6,134 nt of DNA. Source: Sphingomonas sp. Lineage in GTDB: Bacteria; Pseudomonadota; Alphaproteobacteria; Sphingomonadales; Sphingomonadaceae. This document shows positions 6,133 through 6,134 of the stretch, piece by piece (within the stretch, counting starts at the first letter, position 1; the number at the start of each line of letters is the position of its first letter). The stretch is from contig JASLBO010000091.1 of NCBI GenBank assembly GCA_030146605.1, positions 1 to 6,134 on the forward strand, written 5' to 3'. The notes beneath the pieces were generated by a model. That model searched no databases and had not been told where the DNA came from. It worked only from the letters and a program-made list of their open reading frames with translations. A program made the translations under genes and the position numbers.

Positions 6133-6134
6133 CT

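Overview
The window is GC-rich, densely coding DNA from an alphaproteobacterium, most likely a sphingomonad (Sphingomonas or a close relative). This assignment is an inference. It rests on base composition, on an apparent Weimberg-type sugar-acid gene behind a Caulobacter-like xylose operator, and on the style of the Crp/Fnr and GGDEF-EAL proteins. No rRNA, tRNA, insertion sequence, CRISPR array or phage gene is visible.

Layout. The left edge (1-874, minus strand) holds the first 291 codons of a fumarylacetoacetate-hydrolase-fold enzyme resembling XylX, 2-keto-3-deoxy-D-xylonate dehydratase; its 3' end is outside the window. The divergent intergenic region 875-1170 carries its promoter. A perfect TTGACA -35 and a weak -10 are each overlapped by a TGnnAGCGCTnnCA dyad, which looks like a LacI-family (XylR-like) repressor arrangement. 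On the plus strand, 1171-1797 encodes a secreted DUF4198-type periplasmic protein whose predicted mature N-terminus is a histidine. It converges on a Crp/Fnr-family regulator (1831-2589, minus), with a perfect 9-bp inverted repeat between them.

The rest is all on the minus strand. Transcription runs leftward through a double helix-turn-helix regulator with a LexA/S24-like tail (5077-6132, 5' end uncertain), a membrane GGDEF-EAL c-di-GMP enzyme (3385-4992), a dTMP kinase (2696-3352) and the Crp/Fnr gene. The GGDEF-EAL and tmk genes are 32 nt apart and probably form one transcript. The regulator upstream is separated from them by a stem-loop, and the Crp gene by 106 nt.

How they fit together. 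The window is mostly regulatory and signalling genes plus one sugar-acid catabolic gene; no single pathway unites them. The most notable points are the operator-promoter architecture of the XylX-like gene, and the double-HTH regulator whose LexA-like C-terminal domain appears to have lost the Ser/Lys dyad and the Ala-Gly cleavage site. A weaker point is a dTMP kinase with an altered P-loop flank, co-transcribed with a c-di-GMP enzyme. I see nothing that can be claimed as a wholly new system.
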